This document shows, piece after piece, positions 1-7,889 of a stretch of DNA of 24,689 bases (within the stretch, counting starts at the first letter, position 1; each line of letters begins with the position of its first letter). The position numbers were made by a program, and so were the translations under genes. The stretch comes from JAGLCY01 sp965363725. GTDB lineage: Bacteria > Krumholzibacteriota > Krumholzibacteriia > LZORAL124-64-63. The stretch lies in NCBI GenBank assembly GCA_965363725.1, contig CBDTUS010000035.1:1-24689 (forward strand), written 5' to 3'. The notes below the pieces were generated by a model. The model was given only the letters and a program-made list of their open reading frames with translations. It searched no databases and was not told the origin of the DNA.

Positions 1-3000
1 GGTACTCGGGGCCGAGGTCGGCCAGGGTGAAGGGTCCGGTGAAGATATCCGTCGGGCGCGGAGGATCGAGGATGTCCACGTCCACGAAGATGGCCTGGAT
101 GCCGCCGGGGTCCTCCGTGACCGCCGACAGCGAAATTTCGGTATTCGGGGTCACGTAGTAGCCGTCACGGAACAGGGCCCCGACCGGGTCGAGGGACAGT
201 GTCGTGGCCGGCGGCCCGATGACTTCGAGCAGGATCACCGTCGAAAGCAGCTCGCCGCTGACGGCCTGCAGGCGGATGTCCTGGGTCCCGAACTCGTGGA
301 CCGACAGCTCCACGCTGCCACGGCCCGCGATGTCCGCGATCATGGCGAAGATCTGGGCCTTGGTGCTGCCCAGTCCGCCGTCGCCGTTGATCACCTGGAC
401 CTCCAGAGGCACGTCGCGCACGGGGTTGCCCACCGCGTCGGTGGTCCGCACGTGGACCATGACCGAATCGTTTGGTCGCAGAGGGAAGTCCAGCTCATGG
501 CCGGGAATATCCTCGACCCAGAGATCGACCACCGCCGCGGGCGCCGGCAGAACGACGATGACGCCGCTGTAGGCCAGTTCCCCGGTGCCGTCGGTCACGC
601 GCAGGTAGATATTCTCCGCCCGGTCGTAACTCTGGCTGTAGAAGGTGTGGATCCCCCCGCTGGTCGTGCCGACCGAATCGGCCAGGACACCGGCGGGATT
701 AAGTCCCCAGTCCGGCCGCGGCGAGTTGCCGCTGAACGCCGTCAGGGCAAAGTTGCGATCGTCGCTGGTGACCAGCTGGCCCGTGACGATGTCGACCCGC
801 TGGACCGACATCTCGAACGGCATACCCGCGATGACCGTATCGGGGGCCACGATGGCGTACATCACGCCTTCTGGCACCACGGTCAACGGATCACTGAACG
901 ACTCACGGCCGCGGTCGTCGCGCACGCGGACCACGATCTGCTCGCTGATGGCATAGTGCTGACCGCTGATCACGGCCTCGCCGCCGACCAGCGTTCCGGT
1001 TTCGATACCGAGGGAGCCATGGGCGCCGCTGCGGTCGGCCAGCAGGGCCGTCATTTCGAAGTCACCGCCGGCGTCGATCCGCTCGCCCGTCTCCGGATTG
1101 ACCAGCCTGATGGTCAAGGTGAAGGTCGACGGCGGTCCCGCCGTCACCGTGGGCGGATCCGGCAGGATGATCTGGTACACGGCCTCGTTGACCGGAATGT
1201 CCACGCGGCCCGAACTGACCGACGGGTGCTCCGGATCGGTGGCGAAAACGGCCACCATGCCCGGATTGCCCAGGACCACTTCGACGTCGCGGCTGCCGTT
1301 GATGAACGGCGCCCCCTCGTCGGCGGGATCGACCAGATCGAGCTGGCCCCCGGAGCTGCTCAGGGTGATGGCGCCGTCGACGACGTCGTCGGCCAGGTTC
1401 CAGTACTGGTCCACCGCCCGCGCCGTCAGCATGAAGGGCACTTCGGCCTGCTGGGTGAGCGGCTCGCCGTCCTTGCCGTTGCCCGAAAGGGCGCCCGGCT
1501 GCGGTGTCTCGCCAGGAGCCACCAGCTGGATGCGTTTGAAGCCGTCCGCCATCACCAGACAGGTGTTGCTGATCCCTGTGATCCCGGTGTCGTCGGCGAC
1601 CTGGACGAAGATTTCCTCGGCCGTGCTGTAGGCCTGGTGAATGGTCTGTATACCGCCCGCCAGAATGCCCTGGACCACTTCGATCGCCCCGGTGCCGACC
1701 AGGCCGGTCTGGGCGCTCATGACCGTAATATTGAACAACCGGTCCTGGGTCATGACCCGTTCGCCGGTGTTGCTGTCCAGCAGCTCGACCACCAGCGGGA
1801 AGGTCGATGGCGGACCCACCACGGCGGTGTCCGGAATGGTCACCGAGAAGTAGAGACCACCGCTATCCATGGCGATGACATCACTGAAGGCCTCGCGCCC
1901 GAAGTCGTCGGTCACGCGGATGATGATGTCTTCCACGGTGCTGTAACTCTGGGTGTTCAGGACCGCCACGCCACCCACGAGCTGGGTCTGGTCGATGCCG
2001 AGGGTGCCGTTGGCGGCGCCCCGGTTGGGCAGCAGCGGGGTCAGGAACACGCGGTTCATGGCTGTCGGCACCACGTTGCCCGACACCGGATCAATGAGCT
2101 TGATGGTGACCTGGAAACCAGGCACCGGGCCCGTCGAAGCGGTCGCCGGCACGGTGATCTCGTATTCATAGGGGGGATCGACCGGGATGTGGCTCGACTG
2201 CGAAGGTCTGGCCAGATCGTCCTCGTCGTAGACGGTCACCGAAACGGTGCCCTCGTCGGTCAGATAACCGTAGAAGGTCCGCCGGCCGTTCACGAAGGGA
2301 ACGTAGTTTTCCTGGGGATTGCCCGGGTCGCTGAAGCTGTTGTCGCTGGCGACCAGGCGCAGGGTCCCGCTGTTGGTGGTGTCGGCCAGGTTCCAGTACT
2401 GGTCCACGGATCGGACGGTCACGGGGAAAAGTTCGCCCGAACGCTGAACGTCCGGAGTGCCGCTCTTGCCGGAGCCCTCGAAGGCCGGGATGCCCGCTTC
2501 GGTGACTTCGCCCGGCGCTACGATCTGCAGCCGCTTGTAACCGTCGGCCAGGATGGCAAACACGGGACTCGAGCCCGAAAGCCCGGTCGTGTCCGTCACC
2601 GTGACGTAGATGTTCTCGGCGCGGGTGTAGGTCTGCTGGAAATTGATGACGCCGTGGTCCAGCCGCTGGCTGGTGGTCCCGGCGGTGCCGAGACCGACCC
2701 CGCCCAGGGCCGACATGACCGCGACGTTGAGCCGCCGGTCCGCGTCGACGATGGTGTGGGTGTCCACGTCACGCAAAACCACGCCCACCGGGAAAGCGGC
2801 CGGAGGGCCGACCCGCGGCTGAGTCTCGGTGTCCACGGTCACCACGTATTCCAGGCCGTTGGGCAGCATGGAGATGGTCGAGCTGTAGCTGGAGCGTCCG
2901 GCGGTGTCGGTCACCAGCAGGACGATGTCCTCGACGGTGTCGTAGGCCTGCCCGCTGATGGTCACCGTGCCGCTGGAGAGCTGGCCGCTGGTGATCAGCA

Positions 3001-6000
3001 GGGTGCTGCTGGCCGGTTCGAGGTTGCTGCGCAGGGCGCTGACGTTGAACCAGTTGTTGGCCGTGGGCATGGGGTCGCCGTTCTCGTCGACCAGGCTCAC
3101 GTCGAAACTGAAAGTCTGGGGCGGACCCACGAAGGCCGTCGCCGGAGTGGTGATCTGATAGGTCGCACCCCGTTGCAGCTCCACGGTGACCTGCTGGCCG
3201 GTGACATCGGTATGGTCCAGCGCGCTGCCGGCCAGGGTGACGAAACCGGTCGAGGTCAAGAACAGCGGCATGGTGATTTCCCCGGCGACGAGCTGCTGCC
3301 CGTTGTTGAGCGGGTTCGTCGGCGTGATGGAATCGTCGCTGCTGGCGATCCACACGTGCTCGCTGCTGTTGTTCACCTGGTTCCAGAACTGATCGACCGC
3401 GCGGATGCGCACGTCGAACTCGAGACTGGAGGTCTGCGGGACCGGTGTGCCGATCTTGCCGTCCGGCTCGGGGCCGCCCGGCTGGGCCGCCTCGCCCGGC
3501 AGCAGGACCATGAGCCGGTCCAGAATCGCCGGCGTCGCCTCGATGGTGCTCAGATCCTCGATGGCCGGCGTGATCAGGTCCGCGCCGCGCAGGGCGTGGG
3601 CCGTCGCCGTCCGCAGGAACAGGTCGTAGTTGGCCCTGCCCTCCGGATCCAGCGGCGTGTCGTTGGGCGTGATCATCTGGAAGTAGTTGTCGCTCGTGAA
3701 GTGGATCTGCGGCTGCACCGGGACCTGGTTCCACCAGGCGTCCGTCGCTATCACGGTGGCCACGATGGGGTCGCCAGCGACCACCGGAAGCGGTGTGCCC
3801 ACCTTGCCCGGCGCGATGCCCGGGGTGTGGGTCTCGCCCGGGAGCAGGATGACCATATCGGCGTAGTCCTGGGCCTCGGCGAACACCACGAAGGTGTTGC
3901 TGCTGTCGGTATTGGCGTAGGTGTCTTCACGCGCGTACAGGCGAACGTCGGTGCCCGTGCGGGTGATCTGGATGGGACCGCGCCAACTGCCCTGGTAGGT
4001 GCCGCTGCCCAGTCCGTTGCCCAGATCGATGGACACGGGGTTCAGGATGCCCGAACCGTGGTTCACGTACAGGGTCACGTTCTCGGTGTAGTCGTTCACG
4101 TGGTTGCCAAAGACGTCGCGCGCCACCACCGTCACGTTGGGCAGCAGGGAGCCGGCCCGGAAGTCCGGGATGTCCGACAGCACGTCGTTGGGCGTGGGAT
4201 TGGTTCGGTTGTTGATGCCGATATCGAAATAGTCGATGACCCCGGCCTTGACCGGGATCGAGGCGAAGGCGGTCACGGCGCTGCCGTTGTCGTCGACCCG
4301 CACGGTCTGGTGGTTGGGGTCGGCCAGGGTGATCAAGGTCACCTGGAAATCGCCCGCGTTGTCCGCGATGGACTGCGGGTTGCCCGGCAGCACGGCCGCG
4401 CCGTCACTGCTGGAGAAGTCCATGTTCACGGGCAGGGCCGGATCCAGGTCGCTGATCGGATTCCAGTAGGCGTCCGTGGCGAAGACACGCACGTCGAAGG
4501 GCACTCCGGCGTCCTGCACCGAGGAGTTCCCCACCTTGCCGTCATCCTCGATGGTATCGAAGATGCCGGGGTCGAGAGTTTCGCCCGGGGCCTCGACGAC
4601 CATGCGGGCGTAGGAGTCCGGCGATACCTGGACCGCGCTGGAGTTGTTGGGATCGATGCCGCTCGACACGGCCTGCAGGTACTGGGCCTGGTCGGCCGAA
4701 CGCAGCACGATCCGGGCGTCGGTGGCGTTGCTGATGGTCATGACGTTGCCGGGGTAGTCCGGCATCTCGAACCAGCCCGAAGGGCAGCTGAAGGTCACGT
4801 TCCGGCTGCCGGGCGCCAGGTTGTTGTAACGGTCGACCGGGCGGATCTCCATGCTGGTGATGATGTCGCCCGCGGTCACCGCGTTGGGCGTGCCCTGGTT
4901 GCCACTGAAGTTTTCGTCGTTCAAGCCGTTGACCCAGTTCTCTCCGGGGAACGACATGAGGATCTTCTCGCAGGGACCCGCATTGACCTGGAAGCCCGGC
5001 GAGGTTCCCACCACGCCCGCATCCACCACGAGGTAGGCACTGAACCCGCGCTTGGTGACCTGCACCAGGGCGTCGAGGCGGCCGTTCACGAAGTTCGAGC
5101 TATTGGTCAGGATGTAGTCGGCGCTTTCGTCCGCTGCGCCGATCCTGACGCGCAGACTAACCGCACCGTTCAAGGGGAAGATGTTGTTGGCCGCGTCCCG
5201 GGCGATGATCCGGATGTTGAAGGGAATCGTCGTCACCTGGGGATCGGACGGGTTCCACACGCCGGTGTCGAATTCGAAGTGGTCGAGTCCCTGGGGATTG
5301 ATGACCACGTCGCTGCGGCTGGTCCCGCTGACCGAACCGCTGGCGGTCACCGTCACCCGGGTGATGCCCGAGCGGATGAGGGTCGAGTTCAGGGAGGATT
5401 CGGGGTTGCCGCCCATGGGGCCGCCGGCCGGCAGAACGACCCCGCCGTTGGGGTCGTCGCTGGCCCAGTTGAGGTTCGGCAGGCCGCCGCCCTCGACCGG
5501 GTTCCAGTGCTGGTCCGTGGCGTAGACCGAGATGCCCCCGAAGCTCTGGCCGGAGGTCTGGGAGCTGGGGTCGCCTGTCTTACCTGGGCTCACACCGGGA
5601 GTCAGATCTTCCCCCGGCAGCAGCATGACCACGCCGTCCAGGGGGCCGGGGCGCAGAGGCGTCACGGTGGCCGAGCCCACCGCTGCCGTGGCCTGTCCCG
5701 GGTAGACAACCGAGTTGGTGCCCGTCAAAACGTTTTCGCGGGTGATGGGATCGGTGCCCCAGAAGGTGACCGGGAAATTGGCCACGCCGAGAGCGAAGTC
5801 CCCGCCGCTGAGCAGGGCGGTGGGCCCGGTGGGGAAGTGCCCCACCTGGGCGTAGAAGGTCACGTCGTCACGGAAGTTCAGGACCGCCACGCCGTTCACG
5901 TCACGGGCGGTGACGGTCACGTTGATGACCTGATCGACAAACTTGTCGCCCCCGGGAATCCCCAGGTCGAAATGATGCACGTAGTTGTAGCAGTTGATGG

Positions 6001-6388
6001 AGACGTCCGCCGCCGGCACGGACCCGTCGTCGGCGTCGATCACGCGCAGACGCACGGGCTGGCCGTCCGCCAGGAATCGTACGTTGTCGAACTGGAATTC
6101 ACCCCCGGAGAGGTAATGCGCCGAAGGCAGCACGGCCGCCACGTCGGGCGACATGAGCTGAGCGTGGATGAAGTCGGCGTTCACGTCGGTCGAACCGTCG
6201 CTGTTCACCGCGCGCACATTCACGCTGAAATCCGTTTCCACGGTCACCGCGGGCCTGCCGGCCACCATGTGCGGATTCACCACCGTGATTTCCAGGTGGT
6301 CGAAGGCCAGGGCGTCCTTGGCCGCACCCACAGTCAACAGCGCCGTCATCACCAGGGCCAAAACCGAAATTTGTTTAATTCGACTCAT
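1..6388 (-). CDS. Giant exported multi-domain Ig-like repeat protein (3' end outside window)
   Basis: Reading the minus strand from ATG at 6388 gives one uninterrupted frame to the left edge, at least 2129 codons; the C-terminus lies outside. The N-terminus is a Sec signal peptide (MSRIKQISVLALVMTALL, likely cleaved after ALA, residue 28). The rest is Ser/Thr/Asn/Gly-rich beta-type sequence resembling bacterial Ig-like domains. Two modules recur. The first is a PGE module (LLPGE/APGE, then GKxGxP, then a V-x-A-x-D-x-(Y/F/W)-W-N signature) beginning near residues 254, 477, 595, 844, 960, 1287 and 1620; the copy near 477 is divergent. The second, in the second half, has V-G-P-P at its start and a Q-x-Y-x-x-x-E-x-I ... 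V-x-D-x-x-G strand pair, in about six copies. A GAGGTAG ribosome site lies about 12 nt upstream. A surface or secreted structural/adhesive role is inference; no catalytic motif is visible. It is divergent from the lipoprotein gene at 6696. Confidence 0.85.
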   Translation of the reverse strand, partial: MSRIKQISVLALVMTALLTVGAAKDALAFDHLEITVVNPHMVAGRPAVTVETDFSVNVRAVNSDGSTDVNADFIHAQLMSPDVAAVLPSAHYLSGGEFQFDNVRFLADGQPVRLRVIDADDGSVPAADVSINCYNYVHHFDLGIPGGDKFVDQVINVTVTARDVNGVAVLNFRDDVTFYAQVGHFPTGPTALLSGGDFALGVANFPVTFWGTDPITRENVLTGTNSVVYPGQATAAVGSATVTPLRPGPLDGVVMLLPGEDLTPGVSPGKTGDPSSQTSGQSFGGISVYATDQHWNPVEGGGLPNLNWASDDPNGGVVLPAGGPMGGNPESSLNSTLIRSGITRVTVTASGSVSGTSRSDVVINPQGLDHFEFDTGVWNPSDPQVTTIPFNIRIIARDAANNIFPLNGAVSLRVRIGAADESADYILTNSSNFVNGRLDALVQVTKRGFSAYLVVDAGVVGTSPGFQVNAGPCEKILMSFPGENWVNGLNDENFSGNQGTPNAVTAGDIITSMEIRPVDRYNNLAPGSRNVTFSCPSGWFEMPDYPGNVMTISNATDARIVLRSADQAQYLQAVSSGIDPNNSSAVQVSPDSYARMVVEAPGETLDPGIFDTIEDDGKVGNSSVQDAGVPFDVRVFATDAYWNPISDLDPALPVNMDFSSSDGAAVLPGNPQSIADNAGDFQVTLITLADPNHQTVRVDDNGSAVTAFASIPVKAGVIDYFDIGINNRTNPTPNDVLSDIPDFRAGSLLPNVTVVARDVFGNHVNDYTENVTLYVNHGSGILNPVSIDLGNGLGSGTYQGSWRGPIQITRTGTDVRLYAREDTYANTDSSNTFVVFAEAQDYADMVILLPGETHTPGIAPGKVGTPLPVVAGDPIVATVIATDAWWNQVPVQPQIHFTSDNYFQMITPNDTPLDPEGRANYDLFLRTATAHALRGADLITPAIEDLSTIEATPAILDRLMVLLPGEAAQPGGPEPDGKIGTPVPQTSSLEFDVRIRAVDQFWNQVNNSSEHVWIASSDDSITPTNPLNNGQQLVAGEITMPLFLTSTGFVTLAGSALDHTDVTGQQVTVELQRGATYQITTPATAFVGPPQTFSFDVSLVDENGDPMPTANNWFNVSALRSNLEPASSTLLITSGQLSSGTVTISGQAYDTVEDIVLLVTDTAGRSSYSSTISMLPNGLEYVVTVDTETQPRVGPPAAFPVGVVLRDVDTHTIVDADRRLNVAVMSALGGVGLGTAGTTSQRLDHGVINFQQTYTRAENIYVTVTDTTGLSGSSPVFAILADGYKRLQIVAPGEVTEAGIPAFEGSGKSGTPDVQRSGELFPVTVRSVDQYWNLADTTNSGTLRLVASDNSFSDPGNPQENYVPFVNGRRTFYGYLTDEGTVSVTVYDEDDLARPSQSSHIPVDPPYEYEITVPATASTGPVPGFQVTIKLIDPVSGNVVPTAMNRVFLTPLLPNRGAANGTLGIDQTQLVGGVAVLNTQSYSTVEDIIIRVTDDFGREAFSDVIAMDSGGLYFSVTIPDTAVVGPPSTFPLVVELLDSNTGERVMTQDRLFNITVMSAQTGLVGTGAIEVVQGILAGGIQTIHQAYSTAEEIFVQVADDTGITGISNTCLVMADGFKRIQLVAPGETPQPGALSGNGKDGEPLTQQAEVPFMLTARAVDQYWNLADDVVDGAITLSSSGGQLDLVDPADEGAPFINGSRDVEVVLGNPGMVAVFATDPEHPSVSSGRVDIPVNEAVYQIILPDPPTVTAGPPSTFTLTIRLVNPETGERIDAGGDFEMTALLADRSGAHGSLGIETGTLVGGEAVISGQHYAISEQIVVRVRDDRGRESFSDPLTVVPEGVMYAIVAPDTVIAGMPFEMSVQRVDIVTGQLVTSDDRNFALTAFSGNSPRPDWGLNPAGVLADSVGTTSGGIHTFYSQSYDRAENIYLRVTDGTGELAYSGVIVVLPAPAAVVDLWVEDIPGHELDFPLRPNDSVMVHVRTTDAVGNPVRDVPLEVQVINGDGGLGSTKAQIFAMIADIAGRGSVELSVHEFGTQDIRLQAVSGELLSTVILLEVIGPPATTLSLDPVGALFRDGYYVTPNTEISLSAVTEDPGGIQAIFVDVDILDPPRPTDIFTGPFTLADLGPEY

Positions 6389-6448
6389 CACCAGCCACTA
6401 CCTCGCTTGAGGGCTTTTGCCATCATTCCCCGGATGATCATTGCAACC

Positions 6449-6460
6449 TGCCACGTGGCA
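6449..6460. promoter_or_regulatory. Perfect 12-bp palindrome TGCCACGTGGCA upstream of the giant exported protein
   Basis: The sequence TGCCACGTGGCA is a perfect inverted repeat about 60 nt upstream of the start codon at 6388, in the 307-nt divergent gap between the giant gene and the lipoprotein gene. Its size and place would suit a dimeric regulator's operator. No second copy or known operator consensus supports this, so it could be chance in GC-rich DNA. Confidence 0.25.
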
Positions 6461-6634
6461 CTGCCGCAAAACGCCTTGTTGGGGCCGTTTCAACCGAGTC
6501 ATGTCTATTCAAGGCTGGAGACCGCAAGCGCTGTGCCATGGCTCAGGCTTTCCCTTGATTCCCCCGGGGGGCGGATAGCAGAGAGTGGGGGTGGGGTCTC
6601 AAATAGAGGTCGGCGCCGGGCGATGGCATTGGGG

Positions 6635-6663
6635 TCGACAAACCCCCTCATCCGGGGCAAAAT
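6635..6663 (+). promoter_or_regulatory. Possible sigma-70-type promoter for the DUF4197 lipoprotein gene
   Basis: TCGACA (6635-6640, 5 of 6 matches to the -35 consensus) is followed after exactly 17 nt by CAAAAT (6658-6663, 4 of 6 to the -10). Transcription from about 6670 would leave a short leader containing the AGGAAAGG ribosome site at 6681-6688. The spacing is good but it is a prediction by eye, and the promoter consensus of this phylum is unknown. Confidence 0.35.
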
Positions 6664-6695
6664 CGGTGTATTACCTCAACAGGAAAGGCTCCGCC

Positions 6696-7397
6696 GTGAA
6701 ATTCCGTCACCTGATCATTCTGACGTTTCCCTGCCTGCTGGCCATGGGCTGCGCCGGCTACAATGCCAGCGACCTGGGCCGGATCCTGGATCAGCCCCTA
6801 GATGACGAAACCGTCGCCGCGGGCCTCAGGGAAGCCCTGCGCATCGGCACCGAGCGGTCGACTGACGCGACCTCGGCCATCGATGGCTTTTACAGGAATC
6901 CCCTGATCAAAGTCGCGCTTCCCGCGCAGTACGACGGCGCGGCGAACGCCCTGCGCCAGATCGGTCTGGGCTCCCACGTCGACGAATTCGAACTCAGCAT
7001 GAACCGGGCGGCCGAAAAAGCCTCGGGCGAGGCGGTATCCGTGTTCTGGGACGCCATCACCGGCATGACCATTTCGGACGCCTTCGGCATTCTCAACGGC
7101 GGGGAAACAGCCGCCACCGACTACTTTCGCCGCCAGACGGGCGACGCGCTGCAGGCACGTTTCCAGCCCATCGTCATGACCAAGATGGAAGAGGTCGGGG
7201 TCTACCGGATCTACGAGGACCTCACCTCCTACTACAACCTCCTGCCCGTCCCCAAGCCCGAGGCCGTGGACCTCGACGAGTACATCACCGACCGGACGGT
7301 AGACGGGATCTTCCAGGTTCTCGAACAGGAAGAGCAAAAGATTCGAGATGATCCTGCCGCGCGGACCACCGCGCTACTGCAGAAAGTGTTCGGTTGA
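6696..7397 (+). CDS. DUF4197 family lipoprotein
   Basis: A 233-residue protein starting at GTG 6696, chosen because AGGAAAGG lies 7 nt upstream and because the signal sequence VKFRHLIILTFPCLLAMGC begins exactly there; the frame is open further upstream but that extension looks non-coding. The cysteine in LLAMGC is a plausible lipidation site. The mature part is alpha-helical and acidic, with the pattern of DUF4197: an early GLREAL segment, a region like NPLIKVALP, later FWDAITGMTISDAFGILNGG, then ATDYFRRQT and a C-terminal YYNLLP ... LDEYITDRTVDGIF block. DUF4197 proteins are periplasmic or outer-membrane-associated and of unknown function. It sits alone between the divergent giant gene and the AT-rich gap before the hydrogenase operon. 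The family call rests on recognised motifs, not on a search. Confidence 0.8.
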   Translation: MKFRHLIILTFPCLLAMGCAGYNASDLGRILDQPLDDETVAAGLREALRIGTERSTDATSAIDGFYRNPLIKVALPAQYDGAANALRQIGLGSHVDEFELSMNRAAEKASGEAVSVFWDAITGMTISDAFGILNGGETAATDYFRRQTGDALQARFQPIVMTKMEEVGVYRIYEDLTSYYNLLPVPKPEAVDLDEYITDRTVDGIFQVLEQEEQKIRDDPAARTTALLQKVFG

Positions 7398-7470
7398 GCC
7401 GCGGCTTTTCGACTCCCCTGTACGTCGGACTGGTCGTTACCGATTCCGAATAATTCTCGATATCAATGAT

Positions 7471-7496
7471 CCAGGGGTTCCCCATGGGGTCCCTGG
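7471..7496. terminator. Palindrome after the DUF4197 gene, possible transcript end
   Basis: CCAGGG at 7471-7476 pairs with CCCTGG at 7491-7496, and the inner CCCCATGGGG is itself palindromic, so a stable hairpin forms 73 nt after the lipoprotein stop. There is no T-run directly after it, so it is not a textbook intrinsic terminator. It could be a transcript-stabilising 3' structure or a regulator site instead. Confidence 0.3.
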
Positions 7497-7703
7497 GTTC
7501 AAACACTGTCGGTGCCCCTTTTTGGGGAAAACAAGTTAAACTGTTTAATAACAGTATTTTGAGCGGAAAATTAGTTTAATGAAAATGTTTTCCTATTAAC
7601 GTATTTACCCCTCAATATGCCTTTTTTTTGGGGTATATTTCCAAATATCTACTTTAACACCGGAATTTAGTAGTTAAGGTCGTTAATTTTTTAATCTTTT
7701 CGC

Positions 7704-7732
7704 TTGAACCGATAACAGGTATTCGCTAGGCT
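7704..7732 (+). promoter_or_regulatory. Weak candidate promoter for the hydrogenase/Hdr operon
   Basis: TTGAAC (7704-7709) and TAGGCT (7727-7732) are separated by 17 nt at the downstream edge of the AT-rich island. The match to sigma-70 consensus is only moderate and would give a leader of about 150 nt before the start at 7890. Another sigma factor may be used. Confidence 0.2.
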
Positions 7733-7889
7733 ATTGAAGAGGATTGGATATATCCCGAGGGTTCGCTGACCTCAAGGATGAAGGGCCACACCACAGCAGG
7801 GACACCTGGCAACGCAGGATGCAGGCACCTTGAGGGGAAACGGATTCTCGCGGCACGGCCCAGCACGCTCGAGAAAGGACCGCTCCATC

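Larger units (their letters stand above)
7398..7889. other. AT-rich intergenic island upstream of the hydrogenase operon
   Basis: This 492-nt gap holds no credible gene. From about 7500 to 7740 the base composition drops sharply to AT-rich, unlike everything around it. Visible structures are a nearly perfect palindrome at 7471-7496 (CCAGGG ... CCCCATGGGG ... CCCTGG), a CCCC-T5-GGGG hairpin at 7515-7527, and an inverted repeat TACCCC/GGGGTA (7606-7611 and 7630-7635) flanking a run of eight T. The first may end the lipoprotein transcript, though no U-tract follows it. The rest likely contains the promoter and control sites for the downstream operon, with a long leader. Confidence 0.5.

Noticed and set aside
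2769..3734. A 321-codon minus-strand open frame
   Set aside because: It lies inside the giant gene in another frame and has the Arg/Pro/Gly-rich composition of a GC-rich shadow.
6585..6695. An N-terminal extension of the DUF4197 lipoprotein
   Set aside because: It would place 37 non-hydrophobic residues before the signal peptide and ignore the strong AGGAAAGG site before GTG 6696.
296..6805. A plus-strand open frame of 2169 codons
   Set aside because: It is the codon-aligned antisense of the giant minus-strand gene. Its His/Val/Gly/Arg-rich sequence lacks domains, while the minus frame has a signal peptide, a ribosome site and repeats.
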